Origin: Pelorhabdus rhamnosifermentans
Lineage (GTDB): Bacteria; Bacillota; Negativicutes; UMGS1260
Length of the DNA stretch: 64,000 nt
Reading direction: 5' to 3'
NCBI RefSeq assembly: GCF_018835585.1
Contig: NZ_JAHGVE010000021.1
Location: 19,556-83,555 of the forward strand
Positions 36,364 to 45,994 of this stretch are shown here, one piece after another (the first letter of the stretch is position 1; each line of letters opens with the position of its first letter). A program made the translations under genes and the position numbers. Below the pieces are notes generated by a model that did not search any database, was not told the DNA's origin, and worked only from the letters and a program-made list of their open reading frames with translations.

Positions 36364-36387
36364 TACAACCCGTCTAAGGAGGAAATT

Positions 36388-36432
36388 AAAAAGCGCATGC
36401 CAGGTCTCTCTTTTTGACCTACACATGCGCTT
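36388..36432 (-). terminator. Hairpin terminator (minus strand)
   Basis: AAAGCGCATG..AGGTC pairs with GACCT..CATGCGCTTT and is followed by TTTTT on the minus strand. It ends an unidentified minus-strand transcript arising between about 36.43 and 36.52 kb. Confidence 0.65.
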
Positions 36433-36513
36433 TGCTCTATCGTTTGCATATCTATGCATGCAGCCGCTAAGCTCTGCCATAACAGCCACCTTATATACCG
36501 AACATACCATCGC

Positions 36514-36542
36514 TTGTATCAAGGAAGGGCACACGGTATAAT
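36514..36542 (+). promoter_or_regulatory. SigA-type promoter of candidate small RNA
   Basis: -35 TTGTAT (36514-36519), 17-bp spacer, -10 TATAAT (36537-36542). The -35 lies in the palindrome CTTGTATCAAG, so a minus-strand promoter (TTGATA) may overlap it. Confidence 0.55.
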
Positions 36543-36548
36543 GATAAG

Positions 36549-36645
36549 TATCGTCGTGGACAGTTCGCTGTTACGTGTAGGTGCTGGTTCACCTGCTCGT
36601 GCCTGAAGGTGCTCGTTACACTTTCAGGACACGGCGACTTTTTAA
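36549..36645 (+). ncRNA. Candidate structured small RNA (about 97 nt)
   Basis: No open frame of note. Starting about 7 nt after the -10 box the sequence folds into ACAG-TTCG-CTGT, AGGTG-CTGGTT-CACCT, and a long 3' hairpin (CGTGCCTGAA.GTG / CAC.TTCAGG.CACG) ending in TTTTT. The 5' GTCG can close with CGAC near the 3' end, giving a multi-branch shape. It lacks the SRP, 6S, tmRNA and RNase P signatures I know. Purely a structural prediction. Confidence 0.45.
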
Positions 36646-36812
36646 TTTCCACCTATTACTAATTATAGTCCTTTGCCCAAGGATTGCAAGCAAATAGACC
36701 GATGGAAGACACTATTTTTTCTGAATTTTCATTTCATATTTTATAAATCACCCCAGAGCATAGAATCGGTCTGGGATGATTTTTTTATGCCTATTAAAAT
36801 TATTGTTAATGT

Positions 36813-38891
36813 TCATTTGTCCCTCGAACTAACAGTAACAAGGATACGTTCAAGCTCCTCCTTATGATGTACGGGAAGCTGGCACTGATAATCTTCACAA
36901 ACATAAGCTGTCACTTGATTATCGAGGAGAGGATAGTCTAGCGTCTGCGGAAAAAGCTCTTCTGTTTTCTGCCGATCCTGTTCGTCAATCAAAATAACAT
37001 CTAAAAAAGGAGCATATTTTTCCCGGCAGACTTTCAGCATAGCTTCTGATTCATCCTGCCGTCTCCAGCCAGCTATAATGGCCTGCTGCGGCGGCTGCGA
37101 CTGATAAAGCAGGGCCTGAAGCAAAAACGAATAGCCATGAGGATAGTCTGCAACTTCACCTGGAACTTCTTTGAGTAGTTTGTCCAATTCAGTTTTCCAT
37201 TGTGGTTGCTGCGTCAATCGATAAAGCTTCGCTAAGCACCAAGCCATAACAGAGTTCCCTGAAGGCAAAGCGCCATCGCCATATTCTTTGGGACGTCTGA
37301 GCAATTTCTCACCATCTTGACCATAAAAGAAGAAACCGCCGTGTTTCTGATCACCAAACAAGACCAGCACTTGCTCCGCTAATTGACTGGCTTCAGCTAT
37401 AACATCCACATCAAGCGATGCGCCATACAATTCAATCAAGGCCCAGCAAAGATAGGCATAATCATCAAGGTACGCCAAATAAGCGGCCTCCCCCTCACGA
37501 TAACGAGCCAGCCAGCGCCCGTCCGGACGCTTTAACAGCGTCTGTAATGATTGCCACGTTTGTTCAGCCAGCTCCAGATAGCGCGGTTCATCAAACACCC
37601 TGGCCCCTTTGGCGAGTACCGCAATCAACAACGCATTCCAGCCAAGCAAAATTTTATCATCTTTATGAGGATGAACACGCTGCTCCCGCTGCTGCCACAG
37701 CTTTTCTCGACCTGCGGCTAGCTTACCGTGAAGCTCTGTCGGAGTCACCTGATGAGATAGTGCAAACTCCTCAAACCCTTGCTTCGTTAAGTAAAGAATA
37801 TTGGCATCCGTTTCAAAGTTTCCTTGGGAAGTAGCACTATAAAAATCAGCAAATAGCTCGCCATCACTCCCGAGCAGACGAATGATTTCCGCGCGGCTCC
37901 ATAAATAAAATTTTCCTTCCACGCCTTCCGAATCAGCATCTTCCGCCGAATAAAAGGTCCCTGTCTTATCGAGCATGTCCCGCTGGAGATAAGTAAAAAT
38001 TTGTTCCGCAATTTGTTGATAACGAGGCTCATGCGTCACTTCAAAAGCTTCAATATAGGCGTAGGCAAGCAAGGCATTATCATACAGCATTTTTTCAAAA
38101 TGCGGCGCATGCCACTCTGGATCGACACTATAACGGGAAAACCCGAACCCCAGTTGATCATAAATTCCGCCGCGACTCATGGCATCCAGTGTCGTTTGAA
38201 CCATGACAAGGGCTTGTTTTTTACCTGTCAAAGCATAGTAGCGCAGTAAAAAAAACAGTTGATGCGGCATCGGAAACTTCGGCGCGAAACCAAAACCGCC
38301 ATTCACTGCATCGAATTCGCGCGCGAGATTCTCATAAGCCTTATCTAATGTAGCTTGCGACAGATGGCCGATTTTAAACCGCTGTTTGCTGAGTACCTTA
38401 TGAAACTCACCCATTTCAGCAATCACATTCTGCCTATTTTCACGCCAATGTTCCGCTAACACCGTGAGTAGCTGCATCAGACCAGGATACCCTTCCCGGC
38501 TTATTTTCGGAAAATACGTTCCAACGAAAAACGGTTTTTGTTCCGGCGTCATGACAACCGTTAGCGGCCAGCCGCCTCGTCCTGTCATCGCCTGACAGAC
38601 TTCCATATAAATATGATCAATATCCGGTCGTTCTTCCCGATCTACCTTAATGGCAACAAAATGCTTATTCAAAATTTCTGCAACCTCAACATCTTCGAAA
38701 GATTCCCTTTCCATCACATGGCACCAATGGCACGTACTATAGCCGACACTCAAAAACACAGGCTTGTCTTCTGCCTTCGCCTTCGCAAACGCCTCTTCAC
38801 CCCACGGATACCAATTCACCGGATTATACGCGTGCTGAAGTAGGTACGGACTCTTCTCGTTTATCAATTTATTAGGTCTTTTATCAGACAT
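36813..38891 (-). CDS. yyaL: Thioredoxin-domain protein YyaL (DUF255)
   Basis: A 692-residue cytosolic protein; start at the ATG after GAGGTGTTAATT. N-terminal thioredoxin-like DUF255 domain with [20 protein letters not shown] and the CHWCH motif near residue 55, then an (alpha/alpha)6-barrel like glycosidases ([37 protein letters not shown]). Family role is unclear. A short N-terminal stub of a second copy lies at 50678-50740. Confidence 0.92.
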   Translation of the reverse strand: MSDKRPNKLINEKSPYLLQHAYNPVNWYPWGEEAFAKAKAEDKPVFLSVGYSTCHWCHVMERESFEDVEVAEILNKHFVAIKVDREERPDIDHIYMEVCQAMTGRGGWPLTVVMTPEQKPFFVGTYFPKISREGYPGLMQLLTVLAEHWRENRQNVIAEMGEFHKVLSKQRFKIGHLSQATLDKAYENLAREFDAVNGGFGFAPKFPMPHQLFFLLRYYALTGKKQALVMVQTTLDAMSRGGIYDQLGFGFSRYSVDPEWHAPHFEKMLYDNALLAYAYIEAFEVTHEPRYQQIAEQIFTYLQRDMLDKTGTFYSAEDADSEGVEGKFYLWSRAEIIRLLGSDGELFADFYSATSQGNFETDANILYLTKQGFEEFALSHQVTPTELHGKLAAGREKLWQQREQRVHPHKDDKILLGWNALLIAVLAKGARVFDEPRYLELAEQTWQSLQTLLKRPDGRWLARYREGEAAYLAYLDDYAYLCWALIELYGASLDVDVIAEASQLAEQVLVLFGDQKHGGFFFYGQDGEKLLRRPKEYGDGALPSGNSVMAWCLAKLYRLTQQPQWKTELDKLLKEVPGEVADYPHGYSFLLQALLYQSQPPQQAIIAGWRRQDESEAMLKVCREKYAPFLDVILIDEQDRQKTEELFPQTLDYPLLDNQVTAYVCEDYQCQLPVHHKEELERILVTVSSRDK

Positions 38892-39094
38892 AATTAACAC
38901 CTCTTCCGTATTCTATACCTACCTTAGTAATTTGCTACTTGCCTAATTTACATGCATATATTCTGGCATAAATTAACTTCCTTTAAAAAGTTAATTTCGT
39001 TTTCTTAGGTAATTTTCCTTTTTTATGCATTATATTGAGAATTCCTCCGTTGCAACAAAAGGAACCACCCCAAAATGAGCTGGTTCCGATCTAA

Positions 39095-40180
39095 TTACAG
39101 AGACATTAATACTTTATATAATTGCTCATTTAATCCGCTAGCTTTACAGAATGTATGACAAATATCTCTTGCTAATACAATTGTACCAACATTATATTTA
39201 TCTAGAAAAACCTGTTTTAAATCTTTCTTCTTCATCATTTCGCACCACATATATATTGCCTCTAAATACGTCAAAGCCATAGAAGCAGCAGACGGGTTAT
39301 TAATAATTCGATTTACCTGCTCTATAATATCTGGAAGAAAGGGAGGATCTATATTCTCTTTTACACCAATTTGGTTTAAAAGATCAAATATCTTTTCTCG
39401 TTCTCTATACGCCATTGACCCTCCATTAAGATATAGCTTTGAATTCATTGGAATTTGCGAAAGCCCCCTTGAATAAATATAACTTCCTAATTCTAAAAGG
39501 CAATGTGTAAAACGTTCTAAAGCGATATAAGCAATCAAAACATCGCGTGGTCGTTGAAAATCCAATAAATGTGCAATACTATTCATGTGATGTATTACTC
39601 TAAAAAGATTCCTATACTGATCGTTATACCAGTACCCATATGAAAAGAAACCTAACACTTTTTTTATCTGAGTTTCCGATTGTGCAGATGTACTTCCGAT
39701 TTGAATATTAACACTCCATAGAGATTGCTTAGTTTCATAAATATCTGGGTCCGCAATTGGTAAAATCAAGGTATTAGCTTTTAAATTTTCTTCTAATAAC
39801 GAAAGTTCATTCTCATCTAAAATCCTTAGCCCTAATCTTGGAGCTATCGCACGAGCATGATTTGCAATCGTAGGCCTAAGAAAATACGCAACATCGGCCC
39901 CAAAAAACTCAGAAACTCCCTTTAACCAAAAAAGTCTGTTCGAATCTGACACATTTCTACCACTTTTACAATCGCCTACGACAATATGTGAAGTAAGAAC
40001 AAGATCATATTTTATTCCCAAAACATCTAAATCAGTTAAAGATGTCCGTTTTTTTTCATTATTTTGATCAACTTGAAAATCACTCAAGTCAACTTCTATT
40101 GGTGAATAATATCCTAATAGAAAAAGTATTCTTTTAAATCTTAACTTTAAATATAAATCTTTATCTCTAGATTTAGTCAT
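39095..40180 (-). CDS. Putative PD-(D/E)XK-type nuclease, defence-associated
   Basis: A 361-residue protein, start at the ATG after GAGGTGTATCTG. Residues about 10-75 look like a restriction-endonuclease fold: KLRFKRILFLLGYYSPIEVD, LTDLDVLGIKYD (Asp50/Asp52) and IVVGDCKSGR (Asp70-x-Lys72), the acidic-then-D/E-x-K spacing. The remaining 280 residues are mainly helical with no family I recognise. It overlaps the upstream gene by 8 bp, so the two act together. No homologous system is known to me by name. Confidence 0.6.
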   Translation of the reverse strand: MTKSRDKDLYLKLRFKRILFLLGYYSPIEVDLSDFQVDQNNEKKRTSLTDLDVLGIKYDLVLTSHIVVGDCKSGRNVSDSNRLFWLKGVSEFFGADVAYFLRPTIANHARAIAPRLGLRILDENELSLLEENLKANTLILPIADPDIYETKQSLWSVNIQIGSTSAQSETQIKKVLGFFSYGYWYNDQYRNLFRVIHHMNSIAHLLDFQRPRDVLIAYIALERFTHCLLELGSYIYSRGLSQIPMNSKLYLNGGSMAYREREKIFDLLNQIGVKENIDPPFLPDIIEQVNRIINNPSAASMALTYLEAIYMWCEMMKKKDLKQVFLDKYNVGTIVLARDICHTFCKASGLNEQLYKVLMSL

Positions 40181-41429
40181 CAGATACACCTCTTGCAATA
40201 GAAATAAGATTGGTTACGATTTCTGCTCTAGTTGCAGCAGATCCTTGTATTACAGTGGCAAGACGAGGTCTAGTCGAAGTAGGCCCCTGATATCCATGAG
40301 GACTTATGATGGCTTTTTGAGCTTCAAGATTTAAATGTGCCGTAGGAGATGCTCCCATTTCAAGCATATCGATAGCCACATCAAGTGCTTTAAGGTTTTC
40401 ATCGGTGTCAATTATTTCAAGATTCCATTTGTTAGAGCCTTCTTTAACTGGTCGTCCAACAAGTTTTTCTACCAAAATTCCGTATTGACTGTAAAGATCA
40501 GGATGGCCTTTTGCAAAACGTTTATTACTACGCAATTGTGTTAAGATGGAGCGGGGATATTTAATCGGAGTACCCGCAGCAAAATTTTGTCCGTATCTTA
40601 CACATGCCAATAAGGCTCTGGCTTTATCCATTATTACTCGCTCTTCATTATTAAGTCCACCTTTGGGAGAAAAAATGAAATTTTGCTCCCCGGTAGCACC
40701 TATTATTCTTACAGGCATAAGTACCCCAGTTAAAATAGCATCTTCCAGGGTTTCTTTATTTGGAATCAAAGATGAAGATATTGGTATACCTTGGTTAGCA
40801 TTAAGAGTATTAACTAAGTTTGCTACACTATCGGTATGTCTTTCTGCCCATTTTAAATAGTTAATTGGATTAGCATCAACTGCTAATGGCGAATACACAA
40901 TTTTTTCCCCAGAAACTGGCTCAATCTTTATGAGTTGACCCGCTGTCATAACATCTTTTAGTATAGCTACTCCAGTAGGACTTAACCCTGTATTAACAAA
41001 TATTTCTTCCTTAATTGGTGATATAAGTAGTTTATCAAGCAACTCAACTCCAAATTTTTCGGTTTCGGTCGGATTTTTACTACTCCACAAATTCCCTAAA
41101 TCTTCATATGCATTTCTAAACACTGGAACTCTTATATCAACACGTTTGATATCCGTCCCAGATTTAATTACGCTTATAAAATCTACTTCTTCTAGTTGTC
41201 TTAAAACAATTTCAAGTTCAATACTTGTAATGCCAAGTTCAGCTGCTGCATACATCAATCCATCAATATCTTCAATATAATTAAGCCCTTTTAAATGCAT
41301 TGACAAGCTTGCAGCTTTTCCAATAAGTATCGTATTTCGAAAATGAACTTCTTTAGGACCAAATGAACTTGTCTCTTTAAGAGCTTCTTGAAAGTCTTGA
41401 GCACGTAAAGCTATATTATGACTTTTCAT
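40173..41429 (-). CDS. Unknown partner protein with winged-helix-like segments
   Basis: A 418-residue protein, ribosome site GAGGTGATTAT. LGITSIELEIVLRQLEEVDFI and KEEIFVNTGLSPTGVAILKD look like two winged helices; the remainder includes ARALLACVRYGQNFA and a C-terminal TSTRPRLATVIQGSAATRAE. No enzymatic motif is seen. Coupled to the nuclease gene by an 8-bp overlap and 110 bp downstream of the ABC-3C operon. I do not recognise the family. Confidence 0.55.
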   Translation of the reverse strand: MKSHNIALRAQDFQEALKETSSFGPKEVHFRNTILIGKAASLSMHLKGLNYIEDIDGLMYAAAELGITSIELEIVLRQLEEVDFISVIKSGTDIKRVDIRVPVFRNAYEDLGNLWSSKNPTETEKFGVELLDKLLISPIKEEIFVNTGLSPTGVAILKDVMTAGQLIKIEPVSGEKIVYSPLAVDANPINYLKWAERHTDSVANLVNTLNANQGIPISSSLIPNKETLEDAILTGVLMPVRIIGATGEQNFIFSPKGGLNNEERVIMDKARALLACVRYGQNFAAGTPIKYPRSILTQLRSNKRFAKGHPDLYSQYGILVEKLVGRPVKEGSNKWNLEIIDTDENLKALDVAIDMLEMGASPTAHLNLEAQKAIISPHGYQGPTSTRPRLATVIQGSAATRAEIVTNLISIARGVSDD

Positions 41430-41539
41430 ATAATCACCTCACATTTTCATATGTACATTTTACTCATGAGTTTATCAGTCACCAATCTCTATGATTTATT
41501 TTATTAAATCTGTTATTGCCTTGCGCATAAAAGGTTCTT

Positions 41540-43291
41540 TCAATCAGCTGTTTTTACCTCGTAGAAAAAAGGATTAAACCCTGATTTACCGTCAGTTACC
41601 AAATCCTCATAATGATTGGGAATAATAGATAAGTCTTCACAATTTTCATCATCAAACATAAAAATTTGAAGTTCATTTGTGCTAATACTTTTATAAAATT
41701 GTTGTAAGATTATCCCTATTGCTTTTCTATTACATGAATCAAAGGGTTTTGATATATGATCAATTACCAATATAGGAATTAAAGGATACTTATTCTCCTT
41801 AATTAATAAATTTAAAAACCCAAAATACCCACATAATTGAATTAAGGTATGCCTTGCCATACTTCCAGTATAGTAGTTCTCATATTTATCTTTATTTTGA
41901 GACGTATCGTCAATTATTTTCGGTTGTAACAAATTCCCCTTTTTGTAATATTGAATATAAAAACCTTCAATATTATTATCGCTTTTTATAATGTCAGAAA
42001 CTTCTTTTCCCGATTTATACAATTTTGTTATAAAATCAGAAATGCTAGTGATTTTTTCGTCATTATCACTATTTTGTAATACCCTAATTTCTGCTTTCAA
42101 TTCCCTAATAAGCCTTCGCTTGGCATCTAATTTTTCAGTATTGAATTCTATATCAACGCTCATATACTCTTCTACCAAAGCAATAGAACGTGACTTTTCT
42201 GTAATGTCATAACAAGTAAATTTAGATTCATTAGCAATGATATCATTTCTTACTAACTCTCTTTGCTTTTTTAACTCTTTGATTGTATTATTATTAATTA
42301 TGTATTTGTTGAAAGAAATATTTTTTTCCAAATCTCCAATCATATTTAGCAATGGTTTAACTAAATAATCAAACTCCTTTCTTTCCAAAATTAGTTCTGA
42401 GAAGGTTTCCAAAAGCTTTTTTCTATTACTATTTTCAATTTCAAATTTTTTACTATCCTCAATAGTATATTCATATACTTTAATCTGCTCATCTAAGTTG
42501 TTATATATTGATTCTAATTCTGAAATTGTCTTATTCTTTTTTGAATTCTTTTTTGTTTCTTCTAAGGCTTTAATAGATTTAATTTCATCCAGTATTGTAT
42601 TCTTATTTTTACCAGAATATAAAACAGAAATATTTAACTTTTTTAAGTTCAAATTCACATTATTTTTTAGAAATTCAAACTTATTAATAGACTTTTCAAT
42701 TTTATTTACTTCATTTTGTAGTTCAAATAATTGTTTTTTTAATCTAAATATTTTCTCTAAATTATTATTAAAAATATAATTAAGTATTGCTGGCAGTTTT
42801 GTTGAATATTTAATATTTCTGGTCTTATCAAAAAAATCGTTTAAAACGCCTAGACCTTCTTCACCTAAAAAATTGAATAATGTAAATGTTCTGTATGTTA
42901 AATTTTCTTCTGTAAAATCCCTAATATTTTTCAAAAAGGCCCTACTTGCAAAAACTGAATTTAACTTATCTTTATATTCATCAGCATTTATAGATTCTCC
43001 CCATTCCTCGTCTTTATATCTAAAAAAATTAATGTCTCTATCTAATGTTCGTTTAATCTCATAAAAAATATTATTGTATTCAAACTCAATTATTGCATGA
43101 TTTAGAGTATCTTTAAACCACACTATTTTACCAATTTCTTTCGATGATCCAAACATATAATCTATAAAACTATAAAATTCTGTTTTCCCTGAATCATTTA
43201 CTCCTTTGAAATAGTTTATACCGCTTTCAAATAAATAAGTAAAAGTTTCATTTTCATTGCTAACCATATCTAGTCTTATAATTTTAAACAC
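41540..43291 (-). CDS. SMC/RecN-like ABC ATPase of an ABC-3C system
   Basis: A 583-residue ATPase. Start at the GTG after AAGGAGGTGGTCAGAA, overlapping the previous gene by 8 bp. Walker A is GVNDSGKT (residues 30-37), a long coiled-coil follows (about 160-420, Lys/Glu/Asn-rich) and Walker B is PILVIDHISKPFD near residue 515, with His where a catalytic Glu is usual. This is the layout of the DUF3732-type ATPases in ABC three-component conflict systems. Probably senses invading nucleic acid and licenses the nuclease. Confidence 0.78.
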   Translation of the reverse strand: MFKIIRLDMVSNENETFTYLFESGINYFKGVNDSGKTEFYSFIDYMFGSSKEIGKIVWFKDTLNHAIIEFEYNNIFYEIKRTLDRDINFFRYKDEEWGESINADEYKDKLNSVFASRAFLKNIRDFTEENLTYRTFTLFNFLGEEGLGVLNDFFDKTRNIKYSTKLPAILNYIFNNNLEKIFRLKKQLFELQNEVNKIEKSINKFEFLKNNVNLNLKKLNISVLYSGKNKNTILDEIKSIKALEETKKNSKKNKTISELESIYNNLDEQIKVYEYTIEDSKKFEIENSNRKKLLETFSELILERKEFDYLVKPLLNMIGDLEKNISFNKYIINNNTIKELKKQRELVRNDIIANESKFTCYDITEKSRSIALVEEYMSVDIEFNTEKLDAKRRLIRELKAEIRVLQNSDNDEKITSISDFITKLYKSGKEVSDIIKSDNNIEGFYIQYYKKGNLLQPKIIDDTSQNKDKYENYYTGSMARHTLIQLCGYFGFLNLLIKENKYPLIPILVIDHISKPFDSCNRKAIGIILQQFYKSISTNELQIFMFDDENCEDLSIIPNHYEDLVTDGKSGFNPFFYEVKTAD

Positions 43292-43712
43292 TTCTGACCA
43301 CCTCCTTAAGAAACTGTCTATCGGAGTACTTCTTACTTTCATGAATTGCGCTATTAATAAATGATTTTTCTTCGATAATTATTTCACTCGTTTCAATATA
43401 AATTAGCTCGTCAAGATTCACTGACAATTTTTTATTAACAATCAGCAAATGAATAGCACTAACTATATATTTTAGATTTTCGCAATAATCATTATAAAGT
43501 CCAGACAATTGAGAGATACATTTAAGCACTAAATCATTCTTATTTGCTGCAGTATAAACATCGGCATTAATAAATTTCCTTTTTTTTATTAAATATGCAA
43601 AAACGAGTGTCTTATTTACACTCAAGTTTTTATGGATTTTTAAAATATTTAGCACAATTTCAGTATATGTACTTGTTAAAACAATATCTAATTCTACTTT
43701 ATTTTTACTCAT
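43284..43712 (-). CDS. Middle component of ABC-3C system
   Basis: A 142-residue helical protein, start at the ATG following GGAGGACGAGTC, overlapping the upstream stop as ATGA. It has no catalytic motif: LVFAYLIKKRKFINADVYTA and a conserved-looking YIVSAIHLLIVNKKL helix. Size, position and coupling between nuclease and ATPase fit the small middle component of ABC-3C systems, thought to bridge ATPase and effector. Confidence 0.7.
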   Translation of the reverse strand: MSKNKVELDIVLTSTYTEIVLNILKIHKNLSVNKTLVFAYLIKKRKFINADVYTAANKNDLVLKCISQLSGLYNDYCENLKYIVSAIHLLIVNKKLSVNLDELIYIETSEIIIEEKSFINSAIHESKKYSDRQFLKEVVRSV

Positions 43713-44872
43713 GACTCGTCCTCCCATGAGATTTTCAAATCATCATCTGTCGAGTCCATAGTCAAATGAATGCAAGAACCAAATCTTGTTTGATCCTTAG
43801 CTGTATAACAATTATTTCTTTCTTTTGTTTTGCTTAACCTATTAGATGGTTTATCCATATTATTTTGTTCCAAATATTCTTTCACATCACAAAAATTATC
43901 ATAAGTAGTTCTTTCCATATTTTCAACAACATTCATTTTATTATCTTCTAAATATCGGTATTTAATACTTTTGTAATATTGATGATAAATAAGATGCTCT
44001 TCTATTCTTTTCATCGTTAATTCACATGCAATAAGTTGCTTGTATTCGCGCGAATTTACAGGAATTTGGCTAGACAAATTTATCTTATTAATTTTTCTAA
44101 ACACAGTATAGTCCGGTTCAAAATAATTGTCTTTTATTCTGTCACAAATATCCTCCGCCTTTTGAAGCATCTCCTTATAAGTAAATATATATGGCATTTT
44201 CTTATCTATTGTTGTGAGAATATTATAAATTATGAATTGAATAAGTTCTTTAATTCTTAATCCATATATTAAATCAGTTACACCTTCTTTATGAAAAACA
44301 ACCGCAAATCCATTTATTATATTATTGTCAAGACTTTTTTCTGAAACAAAAGAATATGTATCTTTGATTTTATTATACGCCTCATTGAATTTACAAAAAT
44401 TATTTTCGTAAATTGCTTTAACTTTACTAACTAAAGCATTAGGTTTATTATTAGATTTCATTATAGTAATAAATAATTCATCAACTGTACTATCGAATAA
44501 ATTATCAATATTTTTATAACCAGCATCTGTAAACAGTATGTATTTGTCAATATTAGTATCACTTGCTTCAAGTAATAGCCAATTATATAGTATTTTTTGC
44601 TTTGATTCCTTGTCAATATTTGTTCTTTTTACTTGAATTGCATCATAACTGCTTTCTCTTTTTAATAAACTTCTAAATTTATCAGAATTGGTATCTAAAA
44701 AAGTATCGACATTAGAATTCTTGACGACAACGTCTTCCAATGTTTCAAATTCAATTTGCATGTTACTTGCCATTTTTGACATATAGTACACAAATACTCG
44801 TATTTGATATGCAAAACCACCTAAACTTAGTATCCCGCTGTCATTGTTTTTTGTTATATCCATTGCGTGCAT
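43709..44872 (-). CDS. ABC-3C effector with Cap4-like nuclease domain
   Basis: A 387-residue protein. Start chosen at the ATG 7 nt after GAGGTG; a TTG 22 codons upstream lacks a ribosome site. Residues 13-90 show GGFAYQIRVFVYYMSKM, FETLEDVVV (Glu46/Asp47) and AIQVKRTN (Gln80-x-Lys82), the E-D-QxK nuclease pattern of Cap4/dsDNA endonuclease effectors. The rest is an ABC-3C type C-terminal region with no clear motif. First gene of a coupled three-gene operon. Confidence 0.75.
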   Translation of the reverse strand: MHAMDITKNNDSGILSLGGFAYQIRVFVYYMSKMASNMQIEFETLEDVVVKNSNVDTFLDTNSDKFRSLLKRESSYDAIQVKRTNIDKESKQKILYNWLLLEASDTNIDKYILFTDAGYKNIDNLFDSTVDELFITIMKSNNKPNALVSKVKAIYENNFCKFNEAYNKIKDTYSFVSEKSLDNNIINGFAVVFHKEGVTDLIYGLRIKELIQFIIYNILTTIDKKMPYIFTYKEMLQKAEDICDRIKDNYFEPDYTVFRKINKINLSSQIPVNSREYKQLIACELTMKRIEEHLIYHQYYKSIKYRYLEDNKMNVVENMERTTYDNFCDVKEYLEQNNMDKPSNRLSKTKERNNCYTAKDQTRFGSCIHLTMDSTDDDLKISWEDES

Positions 44873-45322
44873 GTCTGACACCTCATTTTCTCCCGCAACT
44901 CTTGATTTGTCTATTTTATTACTAATATCTCGACACAAACAATTATTTTCTCATTTTAAGAACTCCAAGAAACATTAACTATTTAGTCATTATTATTTAG
45001 TTTCCCTATTATATATTTGCCATAAAAATACAAAATTCCTGCCAAATTAATACAAAATTCAGCAGGAGTTCCCCATATCACATATTCATTTACTTATATA
45101 AAACTTCCAGCCTTACACCATTTTCCTCGCGATCGTATACAATCCTATCAATCAGCAGTCGATAGGCCCTATTCTGTTCCCCCAGACTAATCGCACCTTG
45201 ACCGCAATTTTTTAAGCAGGAAATTCCACCTCAAACCTCCGTCAATGATTTGTCAAAGGTCTGTTATAAATTTATTTTTGCAAAAAAAAATAAGCCTAGT
45301 CAGAAATTTGACTAGGCTTAAA
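44873..45322. other. Intergenic region with recombinase remnant
   Basis: At 45090-45206 the minus strand encodes GEQNRAYRLLIDRIVYDREE and VLYK-stop, the C-terminus of a large serine recombinase nearly identical to the end of the gene at 45995. A terminator hairpin (AAGCCTAGTCA / TGACTAGGCTT) lies at 45289-45320. The rest is AT-rich and holds the ABC-3C operon promoter region. Confidence 0.7.
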
Positions 45323-45841
45323 CTATCTCAAAATGCTTACCCCCTCTAAAGAATCATCGTACTTAGCATCAATTTTCAATACAATAAAATTGAGATTCTT
45401 GTTTATTGGAAATCTACTAACAAGTAATGAATCTCTAAAAACTTCGAGATCACCCATATCATTCCAGTTAGTGAACCCAGGATTACATCCAAGCACTTTA
45501 GCTAAATACATCAGACCTTTAAACTCCTTTTCTTCCTTCGTTAGCGTTTTAGGTATCTTTATGCGATTTTCCAAATATTTTTTTCTACTAGCTAATTCAT
45601 CACTACTAGTTATTAAATCATGACTTTCAATATCAATGATTACTTTTATATCACCAATTGTCCAACTATAATAATATTCATTTAAGTCACATACCTTACT
45701 TAAATATTCATAAGCAGAATACGCATCAAAGTCTACCATTTTATAATATTTTTCACCGTCATCACCAGCCAGCTTCGTAATTACTGCAAACTTTTCGTAA
45801 TCATTCATCCATTCTTCTTGTTGTTCTTTTGTTAATTTCAT
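45323..45841 (-). CDS. Hypothetical cytosolic protein (172 aa)
   Basis: ATG about 9 nt after GAGGACG. Mixed alpha/beta protein beginning MKLTKEQQEEWMNDYEKFAV, with IGDIKVIIDIESHDLI and a C-terminal LNFIVLKIDAKYDDSLEG. No signal or membrane segment, no family recognised. It lies between two recombinase 3' ends, so it is probably cargo of the mobile element. Own terminator follows. Confidence 0.65.
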   Translation of the reverse strand: MKLTKEQQEEWMNDYEKFAVITKLAGDDGEKYYKMVDFDAYSAYEYLSKVCDLNEYYYSWTIGDIKVIIDIESHDLITSSDELASRKKYLENRIKIPKTLTKEEKEFKGLMYLAKVLGCNPGFTNWNDMGDLEVFRDSLLVSRFPINKNLNFIVLKIDAKYDDSLEGVSILR

Positions 45842-45994
45842 TATTACGCACGTCCTCTTTAATTTTATATTTATTTTTTTGGTGAAAAGCTATAAGAATA
45901 TACGAGGTCCACCAAGAAAAGTTAACAAAAAAAAATCCAGCACTCAATGTACTGGACTTGACCGGAATTTTCTTATTGACTGACTTTTTTAACT

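Noticed and set aside
36301..36534. Minus-strand ORF of 77 codons
   Set aside because: Runs through a long stem-loop and a terminator hairpin, which real genes avoid; no ribosome site.
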